Source: an uncultured Ruminococcus sp.
GTDB taxonomy: Bacteria > Bacillota > Clostridia > Oscillospirales > Acutalibacteraceae
Reading direction: 5' to 3'
NCBI GenBank assembly: GCA_902778175.1
Contig: CACYWT010000036.1
Span: 1-44,501, forward strand
Length of the DNA stretch: 44,501 bases
The notes below the pieces were generated by a model. It was not told where the DNA came from and searched no databases. It saw only the letters and a program-made list of their open reading frames with translations. Positions 8,970-17,871 of the stretch are shown here, piece by piece; the first letter of the stretch is position 1, and each line of letters begins with the position of its first letter. The translations under genes were made by a program, and so were the position numbers.

Positions 8970-10451
8970 TTATTCTTCGTCGTCCGACATTTCCTCGCTC
9001 ATTGAATCAAGAAGATCAAAGATCTCGTCATAATTGACTTCACCGCTGTCGTCCATAAATACATTATCGAAATCGTCGTCATCTTCCGTATCAGTTCCGG
9101 CAGTTTCAGTCTGGACCTCTGCTGTATTCTCATATACCGGTCCGGGAATCGGTTCGGGTTCGGGTACCGGCTCAGGCTCAGGTACCGGCTCAGGCTCAGG
9201 TACCGGCTCAGGCTCAGGTACCGGCTCAGGCTCAGGCTTGACCGTTTCGCTGACCGGTTCTTCGGGTTTTTCCGGCTCGGCAGGAGCCTCGGGAATCGCC
9301 GTTTCCGCCTCTGATACGCTTTCAAATGTAAGGCTGTTTTCAACCGGCTCTGATTTTTCTTCGGACATTTCCTTCATCTTCTGCTTTATCTCGTTTCTGT
9401 CAACGGTTATGGTATCATCGAATCTGAGTGTTGTTCCGCTGAACGGTTCAGGCTCCTTCATATCGTGGTCAGCCGTGACAGTCTGATCTTCACCGGTTTT
9501 CGCGGTCGCAATAATACCCTCATAGCCCGTATTGTCCTGTTCGGGAGCCTTCTTTGCCGCTTTCTGTACCTTTGATGAGGTTTTTACGGGTTCGTCCTCA
9601 TCGTCATCATCATTGTCATTCTCCGTAACGACAGCCTTCTTTGCAATGCCTGCGAGCAGGAATATAGCATAGAAACAGAATGCTGCGTCAGCCGCGCAGA
9701 TCAGCAGTCTTGCAAGGGTCGGCTCAACTGTAAGAACATCAATATTCGCATTTGCAGCCTTTACCGGGAAGAACATCTTTATGATGATATCCGTTGTCGT
9801 TACAAGACCGCACATGATAAAGCAGCAGCCGTATACAACAGAACGCCTGAATGCCTTTGCCGTATTGATCTCCGCAAAAAGCATTGCCTGATAATACAGA
9901 AACATACACAAAAACGAAGTGGAAACCACATCATACATTTCCGTAGAATGGATAGATACCTTGGAATAGTCTATGAACAGTACAATAAGTTTTCCGCATG
10001 CCCATATCGGGAGCGCAAGGGAAAGAATCGGGGCTTTTGTCAGACCGTTGTGTCCCGTAATGGAAATACAGGATTCATACAGCATTACGACGCCGCCGCA
10101 TATTCCTAAAATACAGGTGATGAGGTTTTCCGTGCGGTTCGTCTGCGCTCCGAGCGAAAGCATGGCGATAACGCCGCTGCCGAGTACTGCGACCGAAGCC
10201 AGAAATCCGAATAATCCTGCCGGAATATTCTTTTCGATCTGCACTCTTGCCTGTTCCTTACGCGATGCGATGAGCATGATATAGCCGATCAGAAGAAGCA
10301 GCACTATCGTACCGATAAAAACATAATTGCAAATTTCGGAGCTGAGGAAAAATTTCTTTTCCCCGTTATTGAGCAGGGTATCGCAAAGCTTTGCCGATCC
10401 TCCTATGATACCGAGCAGAAGCGTCGGTATCCAGAACTTCTTCAATTTCAT
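8970..10451 (-). CDS. Membrane protein with Pro/Glu hexapeptide repeat and acidic tail
   Basis: A 493-residue protein I do not recognise. The first ~280 residues contain seven to eight hydrophobic segments. After them the chain becomes a charged, low-complexity cytoplasmic or external tail: an Asp/Glu run (DNDDDDEDE), a Lys/Ala stretch, then PEPEPV repeats at about residues 405-435, and a very acidic end (DDDDFDN, MSDDEE). The repeat is encoded by four perfect 18-base units at 9163-9234. The start is supported by AAGGAG nine bases upstream. It lies 42 bases after citrate synthase in the same direction, so the two are probably co-transcribed. No functional claim is made. Confidence 0.7.
   Translation of the reverse strand: MKLKKFWIPTLLLGIIGGSAKLCDTLLNNGEKKFFLSSEICNYVFIGTIVLLLLIGYIMLIASRKEQARVQIEKNIPAGLFGFLASVAVLGSGVIAMLSLGAQTNRTENLITCILGICGGVVMLYESCISITGHNGLTKAPILSLALPIWACGKLIVLFIDYSKVSIHSTEMYDVVSTSFLCMFLYYQAMLFAEINTAKAFRRSVVYGCCFIMCGLVTTTDIIIKMFFPVKAANANIDVLTVEPTLARLLICAADAAFCFYAIFLLAGIAKKAVVTENDNDDDDEDEPVKTSSKVQKAAKKAPEQDNTGYEGIIATAKTGEDQTVTADHDMKEPEPFSGTTLRFDDTITVDRNEIKQKMKEMSEEKSEPVENSLTFESVSEAETAIPEAPAEPEKPEEPVSETVKPEPEPVPEPEPVPEPEPVPEPEPVPEPEPIPGPVYENTAEVQTETAGTDTEDDDDFDNVFMDDSGEVNYDEIFDLLDSMSEEMSDDEE
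9163..9234 (-). repeat. Four perfect 18-bp tandem units encoding the EPEPVP repeat
   Basis: GGTACCGGCTCAGGCTCA occurs four times head to tail, preceded by degenerate units. The period is six codons, so copy-number changes would keep the frame. Confidence 0.9.
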
Positions 10452-10493
10452 AAAAAAGATCTCCTTTTCTGAATGTTGGATTCATTCTGACAC

Positions 10494-11864
10494 TCAGTCA
10501 TTTTTACGGTCGTTCATGGAGATATACTCCTTTCCGTGTACCATTGACCGGTACGCCGGACGTATTATCCTGCCGCCGTAGCTTACTTCTTCTATACGGT
10601 GAGCGCACCAGCCGGCAATACGGGATACCGCAAACAGCGGTGTGAACATCTCGCTGGGAATACCGAGCATATCATATACAAAGCCCGAATAGAAATCAAC
10701 ATTGGCGCATATTATTTTTTCGCTGCCCTTGGCTTGCTTCATGACCCTCGGCGTCAGTTTTTCAACAGTGCGGTAAAGATCGTATTCATCAGTCATATTC
10801 TTTTCCCCGGCGATCTTTGCGGCAGTTTCCTTCAGTATCTCGGCGCGGGGATCGGACAGTGTATATACCGCATGACCGAAGCCGTAGATAAGTCCGCTGC
10901 CGTCGCCGTTTTCCTTACGGATAATTCCCACAAGGTAATTATAGATCTCGTCCTCGTCCTTCCAGTTCTTTACCTTTTCCTTCAGGTCGTTCATCATGGA
11001 TCTTACTCTCAGGTTTGCGCCGCCGTGCCGCGGACCTTTAAGCGCTCCGATAGCCGCCGCTATCGCGGAATATGTATCGGTTCCGGAGGAAGAAAGCACA
11101 CGGGTCGTAAAGGTAGAGTTATTACCGCCGCCGTGTTCGGCATGGAGGATCATGCAAAGATCGAGCAGCTTCGCCTCGGAATCTGTGAATTTCATATCGA
11201 AACGCAGTGCGCGGAGGATAGATTCACTGGTCGAAAGATTAAGATCGACCGGGTGGAAGAACATACTCTGTTTATCGAAAGCCCTGCGCTTGACCTGATA
11301 TGCATATGTCATGATCGTCGGCAGCGACGCAATAAGCTGTATCGACTGGCGCATTGTATTTTCAAGCGAGGTATCGTCCGGATTCGGATCGGTGGTATAG
11401 AGTCCGAGAACGGAATGTGCGAGCTTGTTCATAATATCAGCCGACGGGAATTTCAGGATCATATCCTCCGCAAAATTCTCCGGCAGTTCGCGGAAAGAAC
11501 CGAGAATATTCTTGAAATGCTCCAGATGCTGTTTATCAGGCAGAAAACCGAACAGCAAAAGCCATGCGGTCTCCTCATAGCCGAAACGATCCTCGGCAAT
11601 GCAGGCATTTATTATATCCCTGACATCATAGCCGCGGTAAGTAAGCTTTCCCTTATCGGGGATCCTTTCGCCGTCAGCGATCATAAATCCGTGAACATTA
11701 CAGATGTTGGTAAGTCCAGCCATAACGCCTGTTCCATCGGGGTTACGCAGACCGCGCTTTACTCCGTAGGTCAGATAATCCTGACTGTTGAAGCCGTTAT
11801 GTCTGCGGTACTCATCGCAGAGCACTGACAGTTTTTTATCATTAAAAGCTTTTATATCAGCCAT
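10494..11864 (-). CDS. gltA: Citrate synthase
   Basis: A 456-residue citrate synthase, which condenses oxaloacetate and acetyl-CoA to citrate, feeding 2-oxoglutarate and glutamate synthesis in anaerobes with an incomplete cycle. The catalytic triad is visible: His244 in EHGGGNN, His331 in GFGHAVYTLSDPRAE and Asp390 in NVDFYSG. The RHGGANLRV and C-terminal RIAGWCAHRIEE segments are also typical. The length is somewhat above that of enterobacterial enzymes, as in many clostridial citrate synthases. The start ATG has AAAGGAAG upstream and a good promoter lies at 11951-11980. It is followed by the gene at 8970-10451. No aconitase or isocitrate dehydrogenase gene is adjacent. Confidence 0.93.
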   Translation of the reverse strand: MADIKAFNDKKLSVLCDEYRRHNGFNSQDYLTYGVKRGLRNPDGTGVMAGLTNICNVHGFMIADGERIPDKGKLTYRGYDVRDIINACIAEDRFGYEETAWLLLFGFLPDKQHLEHFKNILGSFRELPENFAEDMILKFPSADIMNKLAHSVLGLYTTDPNPDDTSLENTMRQSIQLIASLPTIMTYAYQVKRRAFDKQSMFFHPVDLNLSTSESILRALRFDMKFTDSEAKLLDLCMILHAEHGGGNNSTFTTRVLSSSGTDTYSAIAAAIGALKGPRHGGANLRVRSMMNDLKEKVKNWKDEDEIYNYLVGIIRKENGDGSGLIYGFGHAVYTLSDPRAEILKETAAKIAGEKNMTDEYDLYRTVEKLTPRVMKQAKGSEKIICANVDFYSGFVYDMLGIPSEMFTPLFAVSRIAGWCAHRIEEVSYGGRIIRPAYRSMVHGKEYISMNDRKND

Positions 11865-11950
11865 TAAATTTTATCTTCCTTTCATAATCGTTTTTGTATC
11901 CATGCAATATAATATTCCATTTCTTTTTTACATACAATAATACAACTTAT

Positions 11951-11980
11951 ATTTTACCATTATTCATATACATATGTCAA
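11951..11980 (-). promoter_or_regulatory. Promoter of citrate synthase
   Basis: On the minus strand a consensus TTGACA (11980-11975) and TAAAAT (11956-11951) are separated by 18 bases. The leader to the ATG is about 80 bases. Confidence 0.65.
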
Positions 11981-12179
11981 ACTATTTTTTCCCTCATTAT
12001 TAGCCCTCATTATTACGGCGCAGCCCGATGTTCGCGCTTACCGCTCCGCCTTACATAAAATCATTTCATGACAGTTTTTTCAGCCCGGAAGTATTTTTAT
12101 AACCGCAAGCCTACGGCTTGCCTTTGCTTGTTGAAAGCAAAGCTTTTAAAATACAGACGATGTTTCAGGAGGTAAAAAA
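11981..12179. other. Intergenic region between divergent gltA and spoIID-like genes
   Basis: No gene is seen. It contains the direct repeat CCTCATTATTA (11992-12011 area), the family-P element at 12098-12150 and AGGAGG for the spoIID-like gene. No clear promoter for that gene was identified upstream of the element. Confidence 0.5.
12098..12150 (+). repeat. Family-P palindromic element, shortest form
   Basis: A 53-base copy from TATAACCGCAAGCC to GCTTTTAAA with both hairpins and no internal insert. It ends 30 bases before the start of the spoIID-like gene and is co-directional with it, so it lies in its leader. Confidence 0.75.
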
Positions 12180-13211
12180 ATGATCAGACCGCTCAGACAT
12201 ATTGCCCTTCCGCTGCTTTGCTTTTTTCTTATGGCGGCTCTGCCGCTGGCTGCCTATGCAGGAGGAAATCCCGGCGAAAGGAAAAGCTCTGCCGTTTCTT
12301 CCGATGAAGAAAAAACCGGGAGCAGCGCCGTATCGGACTGCAATACAGAAAATGTTTTCCGTATAAAGAATACCTCCACGGGCATTATTTCCGAAATACC
12401 CGACAAGGATTTCTGTATCGGCGCTCTCGCCTATGAAATGCAGCCCTCCTTCGGCAGCGAAGCCCTCAAAGCCCAGACCGTCGCCCTCTATACCTTTTTC
12501 TGCCGCAAAAGAAATATTGCCCGTGAAAAGGGGCAGGATCATGATTTTGCCGCCGATACCGGCAAAGGTGAAATATATCTCAGCGACGATCTTCTCAGAA
12601 AAAAATGGGGCAGTCAGTACGACACCTCAATAAAAGCAATAAAAACCGCTGTCGAGGCGGTTTTCGGGGAAATAATGACCGACAGTGACGGCGATCCGAT
12701 AGACGCCTGCTATCATGCGATCTCCGGCGGAGCAACAGAAAATGCCGCAGATGTTTTCGGACAGGACGACCCCCATCTTATCGCTGCGGCAAGCCCCTTT
12801 GACACTCTCGCGCCGGGATATCTGTCCGTGTGCAGCTTCAGCGCGGAAGAATTCCGCAGTAAGCTGTCGTCCGTCGGGAAAAGCATAAAGCTTGCGGACG
12901 ACCCGTCGGATTATATCGGAGAAATATTACGCACCGGATCGGGTACTGTTACAAAGCTGACCGCCGGAGGACAAAGCTTTTCGGGGCTTGAAATACGAAA
13001 AGCCTTCTCCCTGCGCAGCGCGGTATTTGATATTGAATACAAGGATAATAATTTCATATTCACCGTGCGCGGCTACGGTCACGGTGTGGGGCTGAGCCAA
13101 TGGGGAGCGCGCGGCATGGCGCAGCAGGGCAGCGATCACCGAGAGATCCTCAGACATTATTACAGTGATTTTTCTTTTTCAGTCAACAGGATCAAGTCAA
13201 TACCGCACTAA
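12180..13211 (+). CDS. SpoIID/LytB-domain protein
   Basis: A 343-residue protein with an N-terminal signal sequence (hydrophobic run ending LPLAAYAGG) and a SpoIID domain. SpoIID is a lytic transglycosylase that trims stem-peptide-free glycan strands during engulfment in sporulation. Family features seen are the LAYEMQPSFGSEALKAQTV region near residue 85 and the terminal GYGHGVGLSQWGARGMA block, followed by ILRHYY. The start has AGGAGG upstream. The last residues (SIPH) and stop codon are supplied by a short family-Q palindrome, so the natural C-terminus may have been replaced. SpoIID-domain proteins also occur in clostridia that rarely sporulate, and no other sporulation gene is nearby, so a role in sporulation is not proven. 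Confidence 0.85.
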   Translation: MIRPLRHIALPLLCFFLMAALPLAAYAGGNPGERKSSAVSSDEEKTGSSAVSDCNTENVFRIKNTSTGIISEIPDKDFCIGALAYEMQPSFGSEALKAQTVALYTFFCRKRNIAREKGQDHDFAADTGKGEIYLSDDLLRKKWGSQYDTSIKAIKTAVEAVFGEIMTDSDGDPIDACYHAISGGATENAADVFGQDDPHLIAAASPFDTLAPGYLSVCSFSAEEFRSKLSSVGKSIKLADDPSDYIGEILRTGSGTVTKLTAGGQSFSGLEIRKAFSLRSAVFDIEYKDNNFIFTVRGYGHGVGLSQWGARGMAQQGSDHREILRHYYSDFSFSVNRIKSIPH

Positions 13212-13231
13212 GATAGTGCCGCAGATGCGGT
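13202..13231. repeat. Truncated family-Q palindrome between convergent genes
   Basis: ACCGCA (13202-13207) pairs with TGCGGT (13226-13231) around AGATAGTGCCGCAGA, which matches the family-Q left half. It overlaps the stop of the spoIID-like gene and may serve as a terminator, but no T-run follows. Confidence 0.45.
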
Positions 13232-13237
13232 GCTGCC

Positions 13238-13915
13238 TCAAATAATAATATCCGTTATCTCCGCAGGAGAGGAAACAAACATCGGTTTGCCTAAAGTATA
13301 ATACTGCTCCATTTCTTCCCTTGAACCATAGCCGAAAAGACAGCCGATAAATGCTGTTCCCGTTTTTGCCGCTCCGTCCGCGTCATATTTTGTATCTCCT
13401 ACCATAACGACACGGTCACTGCCGCTTTGCCTCAGACTGTCAATAACATAATTCATAACGTCAGGCTTGTCGCGGCGCGGAGCTTCTCCGGCAGGAAGAG
13501 TACCGACAACATTTGATCCTCCGACAACGGAAAAATACTGCCGCAGATCAAGCATAGTGATGATCCTGTCGGTAAAAGCCTGATATTTTGTTGACGCGAC
13601 CCCCAGTCTTACGCCCGCGTCCCTGAGCCTTGACAGGGTTTCGTGCATACCGTCATAGACCCGGTTCTTGTATATCCCGTGCTCCAGATAATTGCGCTTG
13701 TATATTTCCACACCTTCCTTGGCAGCTTCATGATCGAAACCGCAGCGTGAAAGACTGTCGTACATCGGCGGTCCGATAAAGCTCCTGACGGTTTTCTCAT
13801 CGGGCAGCGGTCTGCCTGTTTCTTTGAATACCATACGCACACAATCCAGTATGCCCTCGCCGCTTTCGCTGAGAGTGCCATCCAGATCAAATAATGCTAT
13901 TTCAAACTTTTTCAC
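13238..13915 (-). CDS. HAD-superfamily hydrolase, phosphoglycolate phosphatase-like
   Basis: A 225-residue HAD subfamily IA phosphatase. Motif I is FDLDGT with nucleophile Asp10 and Asp12, motif II is the VASTK region near residue 105, and the C-terminal motif is VMVGDTKYDADGA. A helical cap domain lies between. Such enzymes remove phosphate from small metabolites; the 2-phosphoglycolate assignment is by family resemblance only. The start is GTG at 13915 with GGAG ten bases upstream. It follows tex by 22 bases in the same direction, so the order membrane protein, tex, phosphatase is a probable operon. Confidence 0.85.
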   Translation of the reverse strand: MKKFEIALFDLDGTLSESGEGILDCVRMVFKETGRPLPDEKTVRSFIGPPMYDSLSRCGFDHEAAKEGVEIYKRNYLEHGIYKNRVYDGMHETLSRLRDAGVRLGVASTKYQAFTDRIITMLDLRQYFSVVGGSNVVGTLPAGEAPRRDKPDVMNYVIDSLRQSGSDRVVMVGDTKYDADGAAKTGTAFIGCLFGYGSREEMEQYYTLGKPMFVSSPAEITDIII

Positions 13916-13937
13916 TTTTCTCTTACTCCATATTTTT

Positions 13938-16082
13938 TTACAGATTCTTCATGGTAAGCGATATTCTTCCCTTTTTTTCATCGACCGAAAGTATCTTTAC
14001 CGTCACAATATCTCCTACGCTCAGAACGTCGGACGGGTGCTTTATCCTCTTTTCGCTTATCTGGGAAATATGCACAAGTCCGTCCTGATGAACGCCTATA
14101 TCAACAAATGCGCCGAAATCAATTACATTCCGCACCGTGCCTTTAAGCTCCATACCCTCTTTCAGATCCTTGATATCCAGAACATCAGTGCGCAGCATAG
14201 GCGGCGGCAGCTCGTCACGCGGATCGCGTCCGGGTCTTGTAAGCTCGGTTATGATATCTTCAAGCGTGGGTATGCCCGTTCCGGTCTGTCCGGATATTTT
14301 TTCCATACCGATGGATTCAGCCTTTGCTTTAAGTCCGCCGAGTCTGCCGGCGCGGATATCGTCGGGACTGCAGCCGCAGATCTCCAGCAGCTTTCTTGCC
14401 GCGTCATATGATTCCGGGTGTACGGCTGTATTGTCAAGCGGCTCGTCGCTTTCGGCTACACGCAGAAAGCCTGCGCACTGTTCAAATGCCTTGGGGCCGA
14501 GTTTCGGTACCTTTTTCAGCTGGCGGCGGTCGGTAAAGGCTCCGTTTTCCTCGCGGTAGGCAACGATATTGTCGGACACGGTCTTTGATATTCCTGCCAC
14601 CCTCGAAAGCAGCGCGGGAGAAGCGGTATTAAGATCTGCTCCGACGCTGTTGACACAATCCTCGACAACGCCGTCAAGAACCTCGCTCAGACGTTTCTGC
14701 GGCATATCATGCTGATACTGTCCTACGCCTATCGCCTTCGGCTCTATCTTGACAAGCTCGGCAAGGGGATCCTGCAAACGTCTTGCAATTGAAACTGCGC
14801 TCCTGAGCGTCAGGTCAAGATCCGGCATTTCCTGAGCGGCTGCCTTTGACGCGGAATAAACCGACGCCCCTGCCTCACTTACTACCATATATGAAACCTT
14901 GCCGCCGATCTCGCCTATACATTCGGCAGTAAACATTTCCGTTTCCTTTGAAGCCGTGCCGTTGCCTATGGCGATAATGCCGGCATGGTGTTTATTTATC
15001 ATTTTTTTGAGAATATCCTTTGATTTCTGCACCTGAGCTGCGCCGTGGGTAGGATATATCACCGCTGTATCAAGTATCCTTCCCGTGGGATCGACAACCG
15101 CAAGCTTACAGCCCGTGCGGTATCCGGGGTCAAGACCTATCGCGGTATATCCCTTGACGGGCGGCTGCATAAGCAGTCCGCGCAGGTTCATCGCAAACAG
15201 ACCGATAGCCTGTTCGTCCGCCTTATCGGTAAGCTCTCCTCTGATCTCGTTTTCCACCGACGGGAATATAAGACGGCTGTATGCATCATCACAGGCAGCC
15301 CTGACAAGCTCCGAACATTCTCCCTGCCCGGTGATGATCAGACGGTACATTATATTCAGGCATTTTTCCGGTTCTATCTCTATTGCCACCTTGAGGAAGC
15401 CTTCCTTTTCTCCGCGGTTCATTGCAAGTATGCGGTGACCGGGGATCTTAGACACAGCCTCGGAATAATCATAATAATTCGTATATACGCTTTCCGCATC
15501 GCTGTCCGAAGCCTTTGAGCGGATAACGGCGTTGAGCCTGATAATATTTTTCAGACGCTTTCTCAGCTGCGCATTATCCGAAATGATCTCGGCAATGATA
15601 TCCGATGCTCCGGCAAGAGCCTGATCGCAGTCCCCTACTCCCTTTTCGGCATCGGTATATTTTTCCGCCTCGATGCGCGGATCCTCGCTCCCCTGGTTCA
15701 TGATAAGCATTGCAAGCGGCTCAAGTCCCTTTTCCTTTGCGACGGAAGCCCTCGTCCTCCGCTTGGGACGGAACGGACGGTAAATATCCTCTATTTCGCT
15801 GAGAGTAACGGCATTATCAAGGGAAGCATTTATTTCGTCTGACATTTTTTCCATTCCCGTAATAAGTGCGCGCACCTCCTCGCGGCGTTTGTCAAGACCG
15901 CGAAGATACTCCAGTCTTTCGCTTATCGCTCTGATAGTCTGGTCGTCAAGAGTACCGTGCATTTCCTTGCGGTAACGCGCGATAAAGGGGATCGTATTTC
16001 CCTCGTCAAGGAGATCAATGATATTTTTGGAATATTCCTCACGAATATTAAATTCCGACGCCAGTGTTCTGATATAATCCAT
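13938..16082 (-). CDS. tex: Tex-family RNA-binding protein with S1 domain
   Basis: A 714-residue Tex protein, slightly shorter than the ~770-residue E. coli/Pseudomonas versions. The order is as usual: helical N-terminal region with IPFIARYRKEMHGTLD, YqgF/RNase H-like fold near residue 320 (GLDPGYRTGCKLAVVDPTG), two helix-hairpin-helix units (SVGADLNTAS, IVAYREENGAF), and a C-terminal S1 domain from about 640 (LKGTVRNVIDFGAFVDIGV). Tex binds nucleic acid and is linked to transcription and RNA turnover; its exact role in clostridia is unsettled. The start has AAAGGA about eight bases upstream. It lies between a small membrane-protein gene and the HAD gene, probably in one transcript. Confidence 0.93.
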   Translation of the reverse strand: MDYIRTLASEFNIREEYSKNIIDLLDEGNTIPFIARYRKEMHGTLDDQTIRAISERLEYLRGLDKRREEVRALITGMEKMSDEINASLDNAVTLSEIEDIYRPFRPKRRTRASVAKEKGLEPLAMLIMNQGSEDPRIEAEKYTDAEKGVGDCDQALAGASDIIAEIISDNAQLRKRLKNIIRLNAVIRSKASDSDAESVYTNYYDYSEAVSKIPGHRILAMNRGEKEGFLKVAIEIEPEKCLNIMYRLIITGQGECSELVRAACDDAYSRLIFPSVENEIRGELTDKADEQAIGLFAMNLRGLLMQPPVKGYTAIGLDPGYRTGCKLAVVDPTGRILDTAVIYPTHGAAQVQKSKDILKKMINKHHAGIIAIGNGTASKETEMFTAECIGEIGGKVSYMVVSEAGASVYSASKAAAQEMPDLDLTLRSAVSIARRLQDPLAELVKIEPKAIGVGQYQHDMPQKRLSEVLDGVVEDCVNSVGADLNTASPALLSRVAGISKTVSDNIVAYREENGAFTDRRQLKKVPKLGPKAFEQCAGFLRVAESDEPLDNTAVHPESYDAARKLLEICGCSPDDIRAGRLGGLKAKAESIGMEKISGQTGTGIPTLEDIITELTRPGRDPRDELPPPMLRTDVLDIKDLKEGMELKGTVRNVIDFGAFVDIGVHQDGLVHISQISEKRIKHPSDVLSVGDIVTVKILSVDEKKGRISLTMKNL

Positions 16083-16133
16083 AAGCTTATCCTTTCATGC
16101 TCATAATAGCGTGTCAATTCAAGCGTAGCTCAT

Positions 16134-16847
16134 TCATACGCTGAATGGTATTCCTTCCTCGATACCGAGATAGCTGATATTCAGACGGTATCCCTTTTCT
16201 GTTTTTTCGATATTGTAGCTGCCCTTGTGAACATCCTTAGTGCAGAGCTTTCTTGCGAAAATACCGTTTACATCATATACGTCAAGGTCATAATAGCTTG
16301 GTATTTCACTGTGTACTTCTCCGGTAATGCTGACCCTCTCGCTTTTGGCGAGCATAAATTCCCTTCCGTCGGAGGCTTTGCATTTTTCGATCTCATATAC
16401 ATGATATGACGGGTGAAAAATCTCAGCAACGGAAAATCCGAGTATCAGCACTGCCGCTATTATGATAGCAATAAGCATCGGCTTGCCGCCCTTTTCGGTT
16501 TTGCCGAGCTGCTTTGCGGCTTTATTTGTCATGACAAGACCTGTTATCATCATTATGCATGGGATAAGCAGCAGGAAATACAGATAGCTTGTAACTATGG
16601 AGCCGCCGATATAAAGCTCCAGATTCAGAAAGAACCTTACTGCTCCCAGAAGAATGAAAACGGAAAATAATCCCATTCCGATATCATTGATTATTTTGCC
16701 TGTCCTGTATGCTTTTTTCGCCCTGACAGTATCTTCCGGCGCCGGCTGTGCAGTTTCCTTGGCGGCGGATCCTTTTTCCTCCGGCTTTACTGTTTCCTTT
16801 TCAGTCCCGGACGCTTTCTTTTCCTCCGGAATATTTTTTTCTTCCAT
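16134..16847 (-). CDS. Membrane protein of unknown function
   Basis: A 237-residue protein I do not recognise. It starts with about 45 charged, disordered Lys/Glu-rich residues, followed by three hydrophobic segments at about 52-75, 83-103 and 122-143, and ends in a roughly 90-residue soluble domain rich in beta-strand-like sequence (YYDLDVYDVNGIF). The start is well supported by AGGAGGAG before ATG. It precedes tex by 51 bases in the same direction. Confidence 0.65.
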   Translation of the reverse strand: MEEKNIPEEKKASGTEKETVKPEEKGSAAKETAQPAPEDTVRAKKAYRTGKIINDIGMGLFSVFILLGAVRFFLNLELYIGGSIVTSYLYFLLLIPCIMMITGLVMTNKAAKQLGKTEKGGKPMLIAIIIAAVLILGFSVAEIFHPSYHVYEIEKCKASDGREFMLAKSERVSITGEVHSEIPSYYDLDVYDVNGIFARKLCTKDVHKGSYNIEKTEKGYRLNISYLGIEEGIPFSV

Positions 16848-16890
16848 GATGATCTCCTCCTGATTTTAACAATATTGTATACGGAAGTAT

Positions 16891-17715
16891 TCAGGCTCTG
16901 CCCTTGAATACAAGCATTGACAGCAATTTGCAGATCCCGAATATCACCGGCTGATGGAGAATATATATCAGCAGCGCATGGCGTCCCATAAAGGAAAAGA
17001 ACGGGATATGATTTTTATATGTGAATTTCGGGAATTTCTTCCGGACGGCAAGTCTGCCGAAGAAACAGCCTGCAAAAAACAGGAACAGCCACGGCAAAAG
17101 CGGAAAATAATCGCTCGACATAAACCCATCATACGGGAAACCGAGAGGATAGAGAAAATCCGTCCTGTACCATTCGGCAGGAAGTCCGATCTGCCAGACG
17201 CCGGGGATCCCGGCAGAACCCCAAATGACGTTTATCGTCAGCACAAAAAGCGCCGCATTTACCACAAAGCCCACCCACAGCGGAATAAGGCGGCAGACCT
17301 TTGTCAGAATACCGTAGAGCATCATACATACCGAAAGCATATGCAGTATTCCGAAACGGATCACGCCGTCTTCACCTATTGCAAACCATGTAACGACGGT
17401 TATTATATAGGCGATAAAAAACAGTTTTGCTCCGCGTTCGATATTTGAATGGCTGAGATTGGACGCTATCCCCGAAATGAAGATAAACAGACCGGCAAAG
17501 ACCGGTTCTGCCGGCATGAAGAAATTCATCAGCCATATTCCCCATTGCCAGTTAAAAAGATATCCTACCGTATAGAACGCATGGTAGAACACCATGCAAA
17601 AGACGGCAAAGCCCCTCAGTTCGTCAAGGAAATGGATCCTTGCCCTTTCCTTAGGCTTATCCTTTGCAGCAGCTTCGGACATAGTTTCATCCTCCCTGAA
17701 AAAATACACAGGCAT
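16891..17715 (-). CDS. Acyltransferase-like membrane protein (heparan-alpha-glucosaminide N-acetyltransferase catalytic-domain family)
   Basis: About 274 residues, nearly all membrane segments. The sequence opens with RIHFLDELRGFAVFCMVFYHAF, the hallmark of the DUF1624/HGSNAT-like branch of membrane acyltransferases, with the conserved Asp/Glu-Arg pair and His at the membrane entry, and ends GRHALLIYILHQPVIF. Such proteins move acyl groups across the membrane to sugars; the bacterial acceptor is unknown. Two starts are possible, each with a good site: ATG at 17715 (GGAGG eight bases upstream), used here, and ATG at 17682 (GGGAGG upstream). The open frame extends further upstream without supporting signals. 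Confidence 0.75.
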   Translation of the reverse strand: MPVYFFREDETMSEAAAKDKPKERARIHFLDELRGFAVFCMVFYHAFYTVGYLFNWQWGIWLMNFFMPAEPVFAGLFIFISGIASNLSHSNIERGAKLFFIAYIITVVTWFAIGEDGVIRFGILHMLSVCMMLYGILTKVCRLIPLWVGFVVNAALFVLTINVIWGSAGIPGVWQIGLPAEWYRTDFLYPLGFPYDGFMSSDYFPLLPWLFLFFAGCFFGRLAVRKKFPKFTYKNHIPFFSFMGRHALLIYILHQPVIFGICKLLSMLVFKGRA

Positions 17716-17791
17716 ATTTTTTTCCTCCAAAGAGAAATAATCACGACTTGCATATTTATATTTATCATTAGCTGTGGTATACTTATATACA

Positions 17792-17809
17792 GAGATCGGA
17801 ACAGATCTC
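17792..17809. promoter_or_regulatory. Inverted repeat in the divergent intergenic region
   Basis: GAGATC and GATCTC are separated by six bases, midway between two divergent genes. It could be an operator, but no regulator is known to bind it. Confidence 0.3.
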
Positions 17810-17871
17810 ACGATTAATATTATATCAGTAAAAATCGACATAATCAAGACAAAGGAAAGAGGTTTTATAAA

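Noticed and set aside
9163-9234. CRISPR-like array
   Set aside because: The 18-base units have no spacers and lie in a coding frame giving EPEPVP.
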